Assembly: GCF_002105155.1 (NCBI RefSeq)
Contig: NW_019029044.1
Span: 124,001 to 188,000 of the forward strand
From: Lobosporangium transversale
Taxonomy: Eukaryota; Mortierellomycota; Mortierellomycetes; Mortierellales; Mortierellaceae
DNA: 64,000 nt
Direction: 5' to 3'
Below are positions 35,608 to 46,144 of the stretch, piece after piece. Position 1 is the stretch's first letter, and every line of letters starts with the position of its first letter. Position numbers and translations under genes: made by a program. Below the pieces are notes generated by a model, which saw only the letters and a list, made by a program, of their open reading frames with translations, ran no database searches and was not told the DNA's origin.

Positions 35608-35869
35608 CAGTGGAATCTCGATAATTGTACACTTTTGTACAATTTTCGAATTTGCTATATTTCTCGGTTATTGATTGGCTAAGAAGCCGACAATTCATGA
35701 AAAACTATTCTAAAAATCCTCTGCTGATTCCCCTACTCCAGTTGAGTGTGGGTTTTTTAGAATACTTTTTTTTAAAAGAGTAAGGCTCTTAGCCAACCAA
35801 TGGCCTAGAAATATATCAAATTTGAAATTTGTACAAAAGTGTACATGTACAATTATCGAGATTCCACTG
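35608..35869. mobile_element. 262-bp pogo-like MITE
   Basis: The inverted ends CAGTGGAATCTCGATAATTG and CAATTATCGAGATTCCACTG are perfect, flanked by TA (35606-35607 and 35870-35871). The CAGTGGA(A)...CTCGAT type is common to pogo/Fot elements. It sits inside another TTTGG...GTTGCCAA remnant. Confidence 0.88.
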
Positions 35870-36052
35870 TACCTGGGTTGCCAATTAGATTGATCTAACT
35901 TTAAACTGTCTTGTTTTGAACAAAAACATGCTTACAAGGTTGGTGTTCGAAAACCGGGGGATAAGCTTGACTAAAAGCTATTTTGAATGATCATGGACAT
36001 CAATTTTCATCCAAGTCATCAGTATAAAAGAATATAAAACAGATGCAAAAGT

Positions 36053-36125
36053 GTTTGTACTCGGACTCGAACCGAGGACCGTCTGTGTGTTAGACAGACG
36101 TGATAACCAACTACACCATACAAAC
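36053..36125 (-). tRNA. tRNA-Val (AAC)
   Basis: On the minus strand the acceptor arms GTTTGTA/TACAAAC pair. The D-arm is TGGTGTAGTTGGTTATCA, the anticodon loop CTAACAC sits on a TCTGT/ACAGA stem with anticodon AAC (complement of 36089-36091), and the T-arm is TCGGTTCGAGTCCGA. It is 73 nt with no intron. Confidence 0.95.
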
Positions 36126-36544
36126 TTCTCTTTTGATTTGTCGTAGAGCATCTACTAGTGATCTCTGGAAACTAGTAGTAATGATGAAAAATGAAGAATT
36201 GGGCAAGAGCCTCGTGGTTTTGGGATACGATAGTGATCCTAAGTAATGCTTTGAATGATTTTGAGGATGCTGCAAAAGGGCATCGATAATAAGAAGAGAG
36301 ATCTTTAATAACTGCTAATTTTCTGAGAATTCATAATGAGAATAATGAAGATAAACTCACCTGCAAAAGGGCATCGATAATAAGAAGAGAGATGCCGTTT
36401 TTGCAGTGAAGGAAAAAGCTACTTAAATACTATTTAAAAATGGTAGAAAATAGGATGATAGGAAATAAATAAATTGAAAGGAAATACATATTTAGGTAAA
36501 TGAATAGGCGTCATTTACGACAGATTGGGGCGGTTGATACCTCT
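36126..36544. other. Spacer with a 33-bp direct repeat
   Basis: No gene. CTGCAAAAGGGCATCGATAA and the next 13 bases occur at 36270-36302 and again at 36361-36393, 58 bases apart. Confidence 0.7.
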
Positions 36545-36591
36545 ATTAGTATATGTAGATATTCCTACATGACCTCGTGGGTCCTTGTTAT

Positions 36592-36625
<34 letters not shown>

Positions 36626-36640
36626 AGTATATGTAGATAT
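36545..36640 (+). mobile_element. Minimal poly(A) retro-insertion with 18-bp target duplication
   Basis: ATTAGTATATGTAGATAT occurs at 36545-36562 and at 36623-36640. Between them are 30 bases ending GGGTCCTTGTTATC and then about 30 A residues. A target duplication, a poly(A) tail and an extremely short body are the signature of a 5'-truncated LINE or SINE inserted by target-primed reverse transcription. Confidence 0.85.
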
Positions 36641-36732
36641 GAGCGCGATCACGTGGTAACTCTCTGCAATGTATAGCATCAAAAAAAAAAAAAAAAAAAA
36701 AAAAAAACTGTTTCATTTGGTGGCGATTTCTT

Positions 36733-37044
36733 AAGGCCATAGAGGAATTCGGTCGTACAGAAATCTGGAACAAACGGTGTAAAGTCACCGTTGAATGGGA
36801 AAAGGCCCGTGGAATCACAGTTATAAGCAAACGCGCCAGAGGACGCAACTGTGTTGGGGAGCACAGACGTAGTAGCAATGATTTCCTTGTCCCTTCCCTC
36901 AGACAAAGACAGAAGCTGAATGTAAAAGAGATCTACAAGATCGCGGATGGCCAAGTCCAGGACTGTTACCTTGGGAAAACCAAACTGGACGTGATGGAGC
37001 GGCGAGGTGGAATGAAGTTTTTGATGACTATGGATAGCGGATAA
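36733..37044 (+). pseudogene. Orphan coding remnant next to poly(A)
   Basis: A frame of about 104 codons with no ATG near its start is open from just after a long A tract (reading KAIEEFGRTEIWNKRCKV...) to TAA at 37042. Mixed, protein-like composition (VEWEKARGITVISKRARGR; KEIYKIADGQVQDCYLG) suggests a real coding fragment, perhaps of a transposon. I do not recognise it. Confidence 0.4.
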
Positions 37045-37225
37045 TTTGTCGTGTTGCGCAACAGGCCACGTCGGGAAGGTGAACTTTGAGTACCAACCAC
37101 GGTGGTCAGGGATACAGCGGCTCTTGCCGTTTGTGCAGTAATAGCTGTTTATTGACTATAGTTTCTGGAGCATTTTGTTCACAGAGTGTAGAAATAAATC
37201 CCATGGCCTTGAGGGTCCTTGTTAT

Positions 37226-37260
<35 letters not shown>

Positions 37261-38074
37261 GTGGCGATTCCTTATATTTTGAGTGCATTGGCAGCCTTGT
37301 TATCAAAAAAAAAAAAAATAAAAATATATATAATAAATTGAGTCGCTTGTTGTCGCTCCTACATGACTTCGTGGGTGCTCGTGTCCGTTTTGAAGCGGGA
37401 TACCAGGGGAGGTTTACATGTAGTCTATATAGTCCGCCCATTAAAAAATACCATCTAAACCAAAGATATTGTAAAAAACTAAAGCAATTCCTACATGCCC
37501 TCATGGGTCCTCGTTACCAAAAAAAATACATAGAGATACAAATCGGATGGAGTGCAAAAAAAATGGCAAGCGTCGACGCATAAATTGGACAACCTGCTAT
37601 AGCACATGGTTGGAAACACTTCTTCGCCAATGAAGAATAGCTAGAGAAATCCAAGACTTACTCCAAACTCCCACACGCTGTCATAATACATATCATGTAT
37701 GAATTGTATATATTTATCTCGCAGTAAAAGGTCGCAGATGAACTAAACATTGCTTGTGCTTAGTATCGTGCAAGAAACGATATTGGAAGTAATTGTTTTG
37801 TCTTTATGATATTTGAAGTGGTGGCAAGGCGACTCGTTCAATGAGTGTAGTGGAAATGCAACAAATAACTGTTTGTAGTAGGTATATATATTATATACCA
37901 TGGATTTGCAACCTACAAGTCTCTCGTCTGTTAAAAATCCCGAGTTTTCTTTGCAAAAAATTTCTCATACGTTCAAGCACTCTCATTATACAAAATTTAT
38001 AACCTTTTTGTCTAAGAAAGCTTGCAGATGCAGATGCAAAAATGACTCTTTTCAACAGTCTTTACGGTACTTTC

Positions 38075-38105
<31 letters not shown>

Positions 38106-39464
38106 GAGCCTTCAGAATACAGAAAGAGAAGGAATCATGATCTGCAGGAATCTCTGGTGTTGCACTATTTTTTTTTTTTTTTTTTTTTTTGATCTATAAA
38201 ACACAAGTGGACTATGCAGTGACCGTGCATCCAGCAAAGTAGAAGTTCTATTTGGTGTTACTCAATCTTTAAAAAAAAGAGCAATGGTCACTGGGGAACG
38301 CATCATCCCCACCACATAATGTCGCCATAATGTATAAATATACTAGTAACGGCTGGACTGAATGTCGAATGTGTCAGAGAAAAACAGATGATTTTGCTTT
38401 GCAAGGTTTCCTCGATTATAACATGTTGATATTTGTCGAAGGTCCAGGTAGACAGGCAGTCTTGTATACTATTGTTAACATAATTTCTTAGTATCAAACA
38501 ATCTTCATTTGTATTACATGCCCATAAAGTTTTGACATGCTCTAAACTTTTGATGGATACTCTCATGCATTTAATGCAGGGCATGGTCCAGGGTAAATCG
38601 ATGTGTGATTAGATGCTTAAATGGCAGACGAGCGAGTGGGCGTTTCTGAGCGACTTACTACATGCGGTACCAGGATTGGCTATGCCCAGTAGGCTCACTC
38701 CACGTGCAGTCAATGGTTTGGAAACACCCCCTTGATTTACATACTACCATCTCATTGGGTCATGGTAATAGATAACAGAACAAAGCGCTAAGATGGTTGT
38801 TGCTGGGTCATGATATTTGATGTTTGCGCACAGAAACAAAAGATTCTTTTTTTTTTAGTGTTGCGTAAAGATCCCTGTTTGTAAGCTGTCTCCTGAGCAC
38901 GTTCAGGATTAATGATAGGCGTAAGTGGCCGATGGATCTGGTCACTCCCTCATTTGGCATTTGGATGAGGGGAAAAAAAAGAGCGCCTGTTTCCAAAAAA
39001 AAAACCATCTGCTGGGTTAGAAATGTGCTGTGGAAGTGAAAGTTTGTTTGTGTCACCAGGAATGAAATAGGTCGAATGATATGTCCAAATCGAGCGTCTG
39101 CATTGAGGCGTGTGCATGCTTCCGTCCGATCAATTGGCTCATCGGTGCTCGTCCTCATGTTGACCCAGAATTGCATCACGTTGTATTTGCCCCGGTTTAG
39201 TTTGCCAGCCATGCTCACGTTTTTCTTTTTTTTATGTGTGCTCTGTGTGTCCTTGACTACTCTCCATCTTTTCACTTCTCTTTTCACCTTCCTTCTATCT
39301 TAATCCATTCCAACCTACTCCACTCCACTCCACTCTACTCACTTCGCATAGTCGTCTCCTTCGACTTCATTATATCTGATTGCCCTTCTTACTCTCATTA
39401 TTGCTTTTTTTATACTTTTCTACTTTTTTCCCCTACATCTCCTTATCTCTCCTTGCTGATTGCA
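37045..39464. other. Region of poly(A)/poly(T) debris and bHLH leader
   Basis: No gene is supported. Further CTTGTTATC-A(n) motifs lie at about 37217 and 37294, with a GGGTCCTCGTTACC-A(n) variant at 37506. TTGGTGGCGATT follows the A tract at 37258, as it does at 36718. T tracts are at 38080-38105 and 38167-38190. A minus-strand frame at 38303-38584 (MPCIKCMRVSIK...) looks weakly protein-like but is unrecognised. 39230-39464 is a pyrimidine-rich leader. Confidence 0.45.
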
Positions 39465-41264
39465 ATGGTTCATTCTGATACGGATCCTCTCGCCCGAAAG
39501 AAACCTACTACTTCCTATTTCAAGCCTATAGTTCCTGCTCTCGCTCCCCACTCGCGTGGTCCTGCACTTATTCGACCCGCTTCAATCCTCTCTACTTTCT
39601 CGCCTGTCACCCCAGATCCTTCTCCTATAATGAGCCCTGAGGACCCAAAGTTCCAACAACAATCTTATTCTCGCAGGAATTCTGGATCGACTACAACTGC
39701 CGCTTCCACGATTACAGTACACGACCAGGCGTTTTCGGGCCGTACTGCCAGTGGTTCCTCACAACATCTTCCAACCTTCAGTGACTTGAGTAAACCTACA
39801 GGGACACCAAGCTCCTCTTCAAGCTCCTCTTCATCTACTCCTACTCATTCTAGTTCTAGGGCTCTGCATACGCTCTATCCACAGGGCACACCCCCAATGT
39901 CCCCTGGTGTTGGTCATGGCTTGATCTCGCCCATCACAGGACCCCATAGGGGAATTACTGATCCCAGCCACTACTCTTCATCATCATCGTCGTCTTCCGG
40001 GTTCTATCAGCTTCCACCTCCACTCCAGCCGTTTGCGCCCCGTCAGAGTCCTCATCAGTCACCCGCGATGCAACCTCAGCCGAATCACGGCCACAACAGC
40101 TCACTCACAAATCTACCGTCATTGCCACCGCCCTCTGTACATTCCAATAGCGGATATTCACCCAGATCTACACCTCAAATGTCACCTCGCTATATGGTTT
40201 CTCCAGCTCTAGGGCCTCTCTCCCCATACCCCACACCACAGCATCAACCTCGCCATTTCTCCAGTCCTCACTCTGACCCCCTTACATCAAAACAATCCAT
40301 CCCAGCCATGATTCTACCTGCCTCGGCCCTTTCGTCCACTAATAGTAATGGCTCATCTCATGATAATGCTTCAGTAAGATCATATTCAGCCGCCTTACCG
40401 CAGCAGGAATCTGATACGGTAGGGTCCCCAATTGCTGGTCCTGTTGCAGACTCCTCTGCACCTAGCTCACCGCGGCGATATATGATGTTGCCCCCTCAGA
40501 GTCCCTCTGCTCCAATCTCTACATCTCGACGGTCATCACGTTCACAAGGCAGGAAGACCAGTGCTGAATCTAGCCCAACATCTACCAGCACAAGCACCAC
40601 CACTCGCCGCCGAACCTCATCCAGCGCTAAGTTGATTGACCAAGAGACACGAGACCTGATGCGTAAGGTATCGCATTCTGCGATTGAGAGACGGCGTCGT
40701 GAACGTATCAATGACAAGATTCTGCAACTCAAGCATTTGGTACCCGCATGCGTGGATGAGGATCATCTGCACAAATTATCGATTTTGCAGAGCACGATCG
40801 AGTATATCCAACATCTTAAGGCTATCTTACCAGCATCGATTGCGAATGCTAAAGTTGGCAAGGCCACAAACAACAATCCGAATAATAAGACCACAGACAT
40901 GTTAGAGGCTTTGGGTGGTTCTATCTCTTCGAAATCGCCACTGACGCCGCTGATGACTACGGGCTTGAACCATATCTATGAAAAGCGGATCAGGATTGAA
41001 AAGCAAGACATTCGTGCACTCTTAGAGGATCATGGTCCAACAGTTCGACAACAGATAGAACAAAAACAAAAACAAAAGCATCAGCAACAGCAACACGTAT
41101 CGTCGTCCTCACCTTCTTTTTCATCAGATGAAGACGCAAAGGATGGTCTACTGTTATTAGCTAATCAATCGTCCTCCATCTCAGAGGCAGCAACTGGTGC
41201 TTCATCTGACGAAAGTGGATCAACTCATGAATTTAGACCACGGAAAAAAGGAAAGCATGAATAG
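39465..41264 (+). CDS. bHLH transcription factor
   Basis: A single exon of 599 residues. The first 390 residues are Ser/Pro/Gln-rich. A bHLH domain starts at about residue 402 (VSHSAIERRRRERINDKIL), followed by HLVPACVDEDHLHKLSILQSTIEYIQHLKAI. The His-Glu-Arg triad of the basic region (His, +4 Glu, +8 Arg) predicts CACGTG E-box binding as in Pho4/USF-type proteins. A Gln/Lys-rich region and an acidic tail with a basic RPRKKGKHE end follow. The start is the ATG at 39465 because the longer upstream frame is pyrimidine leader. AATAAA lies 58 bases after the stop. The target genes cannot be told from sequence. Confidence 0.9.
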   Translation: MVHSDTDPLARKKPTTSYFKPIVPALAPHSRGPALIRPASILSTFSPVTPDPSPIMSPEDPKFQQQSYSRRNSGSTTTAASTITVHDQAFSGRTASGSSQHLPTFSDLSKPTGTPSSSSSSSSSTPTHSSSRALHTLYPQGTPPMSPGVGHGLISPITGPHRGITDPSHYSSSSSSSSGFYQLPPPLQPFAPRQSPHQSPAMQPQPNHGHNSSLTNLPSLPPPSVHSNSGYSPRSTPQMSPRYMVSPALGPLSPYPTPQHQPRHFSSPHSDPLTSKQSIPAMILPASALSSTNSNGSSHDNASVRSYSAALPQQESDTVGSPIAGPVADSSAPSSPRRYMMLPPQSPSAPISTSRRSSRSQGRKTSAESSPTSTSTSTTTRRRTSSSAKLIDQETRDLMRKVSHSAIERRRRERINDKILQLKHLVPACVDEDHLHKLSILQSTIEYIQHLKAILPASIANAKVGKATNNNPNNKTTDMLEALGGSISSKSPLTPLMTTGLNHIYEKRIRIEKQDIRALLEDHGPTVRQQIEQKQKQKHQQQQHVSSSSPSFSSDEDAKDGLLLLANQSSSISEAATGASSDESGSTHEFRPRKKGKHE

Positions 41265-41321
41265 ATCCAACTAGATTTCTTTTTTTCTTACTTTTATATA
41301 TTGTCATGACTTGCATTAAAC

Positions 41322-41327
41322 AATAAA
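41322..41327 (+). terminator. AATAAA polyadenylation signal of the bHLH gene
   Basis: Canonical AATAAA 58 bases downstream of the bHLH stop codon, in AT-rich sequence. Confidence 0.6.
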
Positions 41328-41568
41328 GCATCATATACCATAATAATTTCTTTAAAAAAAAAGACATTGTGGATCAACATGAAATTACAAGGTCCACTGC
41401 ACGTATTATCTGTAGTAAGTATCATCAACTCTTAGTTTGGTTCACAGAGGTCCATGAAGATATATAATTTCAGTAAAAATTGCGAAGTGGACGGACGATA
41501 TGAATGATAAAGAGGCTATAATGACAATGTGTTATGATGATGAGGAAGAATGGGACGAAAGGAATCTT

Positions 41569-43313
41569 CTAAACGCTCAATTCAGCCTTGCTCTCCTGAC
41601 GCAAGACCTCCTCATAGGGCTTCAAGGCAGGCTGGACATAGTCCTTCAAGAAGCGTTCGACCTGTTGAGGTGCACGGCCAATGAAGGTGGAGGGGTCCAT
41701 CAAGGCATCGAGTTCTCCCCAAATGGGCTCAAAGTAAGAGTCTTTGCGAATGCGCTGGATCAAGTCGTTTTCACCTCCTTGTTGCTTCACTACAGCGCCA
41801 GCCTCATGAGAAAGAACACGGATATGCTCATGGCATTCTTGACGATCGCCTCCCTTCTTGACCATGGCCATAATAATGTTTTCAGTGGCCATGAAGGGCA
41901 ATTCCTGATTGATGCGACGCTCAATGACCTTGGGGTACACAACAAGGCCTTCCGAGATGTTTTGCAACAAAGTCAAAAGAATATCCATAGTCAAGAATGC
42001 CTCAGGTAAGCAGATGCGACGGTTGGCGCTGGTGTCCAGAGTATCATAGATACGCAAACAATGATTTTGTTAATTTTTTTTACTTCATCATCGCCGATCA
42101 GCAAGCTGTACCTTTTTTTTTTACCTGTCATCGAGAGTACGTTCAAGCCATTGAACGCTAGAGGTTCCAAGGGCATCCTGGACCAAGATTTGAAGGTGAC
42201 GAGCCAGGGAGCAGGCGCGCTCACAGCGCATAGGGTTTCTCTTGTAAGCCATAGCAGAGCTTCCAATCTGATCCTTCTCAAAGGGCTCCTCAATTTCCTT
42301 CAAGTTAGCCAACAGACGGATATCGGTTGCGATCTTGTGGACTGTGGCACCAAAGGAGGCCATGGGCATCAACAGATCCACATCAATCTTGCGAGAGTAA
42401 GTCTGGCCAGTCACAGGGTAGTACTCCTTAAATCCTGAGAGTTCTGTCACACGCTGATCCAAAGCCTCGACTTTTTCATGGTTCCCTTCAAAGAGAGCCA
42501 AGAACGATCCTTGAGTTCCTGTGGTTCCCTTGACGCCACGGAATCCAATGTCCTCACGTGCACGGGTCAAGTTGCGGAGATCCCAAAGTAATTCCTGAAC
42601 CCAGAGGGTCGCGCGTTTACCGACCGTGGTCAATTGAGCAGGTTGGTAATGAGTGAAGCCCAAAGTAGGGAGATCCTTGTATTGCTCAGCAAATGCACTC
42701 AGTCGCTGGATCACACGTGCCAGCTTAGGCAACAAGATGTCGAGGCCATCGCGGAGGATAATAAGGTCACCATTGTCGGTCACGTAGCATGAAGTAGCAC
42801 CCAAATGAATGATTCCTGCGGCCTTGGGGCAGGCAACTCCAAAAGTGTGGACGTGAGCCATGACATCATGACGGCGCTTCTTCTCCTCAGCAATCGCCAA
42901 TGTATAGTCGATATCATACTAATGTCACCATGAATAGAAGCAACAACAGCAATAAATAAATAAAAAATGAAGGAAAACATATATAAGAGATCCTTGAGTT
43001 CTCGCGGTTAACGATATCAATTAACGATGAACCGCTTCCGAGTTGTTGTTGATATCCATGCTTTTACATTCTTCTACTCTTCTTCATAGAATAATAATAA
43101 TAATAATAATGACAAATAACATACAAGATGCTCCTTCATCTCCTTGATAGCACCATCAGGAATGTCTAGGCCAAGCTCCTTCTCAGCAATGGCCAAGTTG
43201 AGCCACAGTTTGCGCCAAGTGCTGAAGCGCTTGTTATCCGAGAAATTGGCAGCCATCTCGGGTGAGGCATAACGCGATGTCAGGGGCGACTGATAGCGAG
43301 CGTGTGGATCCAT
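41569..43313 (-). CDS. ADE13: Adenylosuccinate lyase
   Basis: Three exons on the minus strand, 43313-43125, 42918-42125 and 42028-41569, join in phase to 480 residues (yeast Ade13 is about 482). The enzyme splits SAICAR and adenylosuccinate, each releasing fumarate, in purine synthesis. Visible motifs are RYASPEM near the N terminus, [29 protein letters not shown] (general His region), and the fumarase/aspartase signature [11 protein letters not shown] with the flexible-loop Ser. LERTLDDSANRRI spans the second intron correctly. It is a cytosolic homotetramer in known relatives. It lies convergent with the bHLH gene and in the same orientation as lipin. Nothing odd is seen. Confidence 0.96.
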
Positions 43314-43581
43314 AGTGACGGCGATAATGAGTTGTTAAAAGAGAGGGTATTTTAGGGAGATTGAAGGATAAAAAGATCAAAAAGAAAAAGGAAATAGGGC
43401 GAAACAATTTTTCGTCGTGGGAGTCATTCTTTCCGATCAGCCACGCGACAGTCACTATTTTTCAATTTTTTTTTTATATTATATACTTTTTTTTAATGAT
43501 AAAATGGAATGGTATGGTACATGAGGTGGCATCATACAAACAAAAAGATGCAATAAAATTAAATCAGATAAAGTCTTTTCT

Positions 43582-46113
43582 TCAATATGGAACATTCCCA
43601 ATCTGTTCCAGGTACTCGTCCTCGTCGTTTTCGTCCTCTTCATCGCCATACTCGCCTTCATCATCGTCTTCGTAATCACCTTGATATTCTTCTTCACCAC
43701 CATATCCTTCCTCTTCCTCAAGAGTACCATCTTCACCACCTGCTTCAGCATTGGGATGCTGCAACAGCTTCTTTGCTGCAATTTCTTCGTCCCCATCTTC
43801 ATCTTTGACTGTAGCGATACCTTCGCTCTGTGGTTTCTCCAAAGTTTTAGCGATGTTTTCTTCCATATGTAACAGACCATCTGAAGGAGGAGATGATGAG
43901 AACGGCTCGGGCCGCACAACGTCGTCCGGTCCAATCAAGGATGGTGATGGCAATGAGTCTATGATTGGGTTCATGTTAGGAGATTGAGTAAACGTAGATG
44001 TCATAGGCTGAGGAGTAAGCGTTGCTTGGTTACCGGTACTGCCGCTTCGAACAGCACGCATGAATCGAGCAGGAACAAGAGCAGAGAGCATAGAAGGAGA
44101 ACCAGTTTTTGACTTTTTCGACTCTTCTTTCAGCTGCTCGGGTCCCGACTTTTGGTGCGTAGTGTCCTCCTGGCTATGGTGCTGTTGTTGGTCCTGAGTA
44201 TCATCATCACTAGTCCACGTCTCATTACGGCTCAAGAGACTGGCGTAGCTGCTTCTCTCATATGATGAATCACGCTTGCCCTTTGTATCAACTGCGGATT
44301 GTGTAGGCGAGGTGGGTTGGTGAAGTGTGCTGCTTGAGGAAGAGTGGGTCAGCGATGCCATCCTCTTTGCAACAGTTGTCAATGAAGATGATCCGGTACC
44401 GGTATAGTTGTCTGGAGCCAATGGAAGGTCTGGCAGATCGATTTTTGGAAGTTCTTGCTTCCAATAATTCCAGTCATTATACTCAGGTGCCACTTGCTCT
44501 CCAGGGAAAATCTCGTTCACCAAGTCGTTCAGTGCCAAGTACGAAGATTTGAAGGCGCTCAGTAGTTCCAGCTTGACCTCTCCATAAGAATCAATTGTAA
44601 AGATTCTGGATGAGGGCACAGCCACAGCTCTGTAAGAAAGAGCATCTGTAATGCGGTTTCCAAAGCCCGCATAGAAAGGATCTCTATCCCCAAAGAGTTT
44701 CTTGATGTCACGTAAGCACGCCATCTTGAACACCTCGGGTTTTCGAATAATGACTTCACGATGGAAAGCCGAGAAGAGACGGTCAGGACTCATGATTACT
44801 GGACCATCCGGCAACTGGTAGCTGTTCTGCTCAACTTTTTGCAGGTACTTGCGTGTGTAATCAGCTTGGCCGATAGCTCGTGATGTCAGATACAAAATGT
44901 GGTATCCATTGCTCCTGATATCCGTGAATAGCTTGGCAACACCGAGATGAGTCCAATCACGACCAGCCATGGCAAATATATGGCCCAATGCATCGGATTT
45001 GGTGATGGTTCCATCAATATCCGAAATCACTACCCGTGCGTCGTAATCCCATAGGAAGATCTTTGCTACACACGTTGCCGTGCCTTGGTATGGGGAGGAG
45101 ACCGAAAACGAGACTGTGTTTGCGCCCTTTTTCAGGTTCAACAAGCGTAGCTGATCAGATGTCAAACGAAGCGTCTTGGCGTAGCGCTTCTTTTCTTCAA
45201 CCCCTTCCTTCTTTTCGGATAGTGTAGGCACAGCAATATGGTTGTGATCATTTTCACTGTTGTTGGTGGACTCTAATGGTGGTAGAGATTTACTTCTCAA
45301 AGCCTTGTTCACTGGACGTATCTCAGTATCATCTGGACCAATGGCGACAGCGTCTGATTCATTGGACGGTGCTACTGTTGTAGAAGTAGACGTTGCATCA
45401 AGAGTAGAAGATGAAGAACCAGTGCCAGTGTTGGTTTTCCTGAACCAGCGAGAAATTGTACCGAATCGGGTAGAGCTGGGTCGATCTTGCTCTGCTGATG
45501 CCTTTTGGCCTTTGAGATTGAGGCTCGGGACATCCGAGAGAGGCTGATGGAAAAACAAGAGTGCCACTAACTGAGGCATAGCATTGTTCCACGAGTAAAA
45601 GCGCCCATCCATGTAACAAACAAGTTTTTTGTCAGCCAGAATTGCGGCAGGATCCTTTGAGAAGGCATCAAATGTCAACTGGGCATTTTTAAAAGCCTTG
45701 TGAGCAGCGACCTTTATAGAAGTAATTGGAGCAAGTCGAGCATCAGCGTTATTGATCACAGAAATGAAATAAAATAAAATAAAATAAAATTATAGAAAAA
45801 GCCAGTGGTCGCAGTGTGCATGAACATACCAAATTCTTGCCTAACTCCACCTCTCCACAGAGACTAATCGCTACACGACAGGTCGTGGATCCCATCTGCA
45901 ATTCCTTTGTCTCAATTTCAACTGGATCTTCCGGCGTCTTTGTTTGCGACTCCTCCTTGACCTCGTCTTCTTCGTCCGGATTATTTTGTTTCACAGGCAA
46001 TCCGCCCCACCCCCATGTCCATTCTTTCCCTTGAGTTCCTGTGGGCGCTGCCCTTGTTTCATACTACGTTACAGAGCACATATGATTAGTTGCTATGCTA
46101 AAAAATTTATCCG

Positions 46114-46144
<31 letters not shown>

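Noticed and set aside
37086-37583. 165-codon plus-strand frame
   Set aside because: It is held open by poly(A) tracts coding for Lys runs; composed of repeat debris.
38808-39287. 159-codon minus-strand frame
   Set aside because: It reads through the bHLH promoter, is rich in homopolymer-derived Lys/Phe and has no recognisable motif; probably chance.
43479-45619. Several long frames antisense to lipin
   Set aside because: Shadows of the lipin exons, whose motifs are clear on the minus strand.
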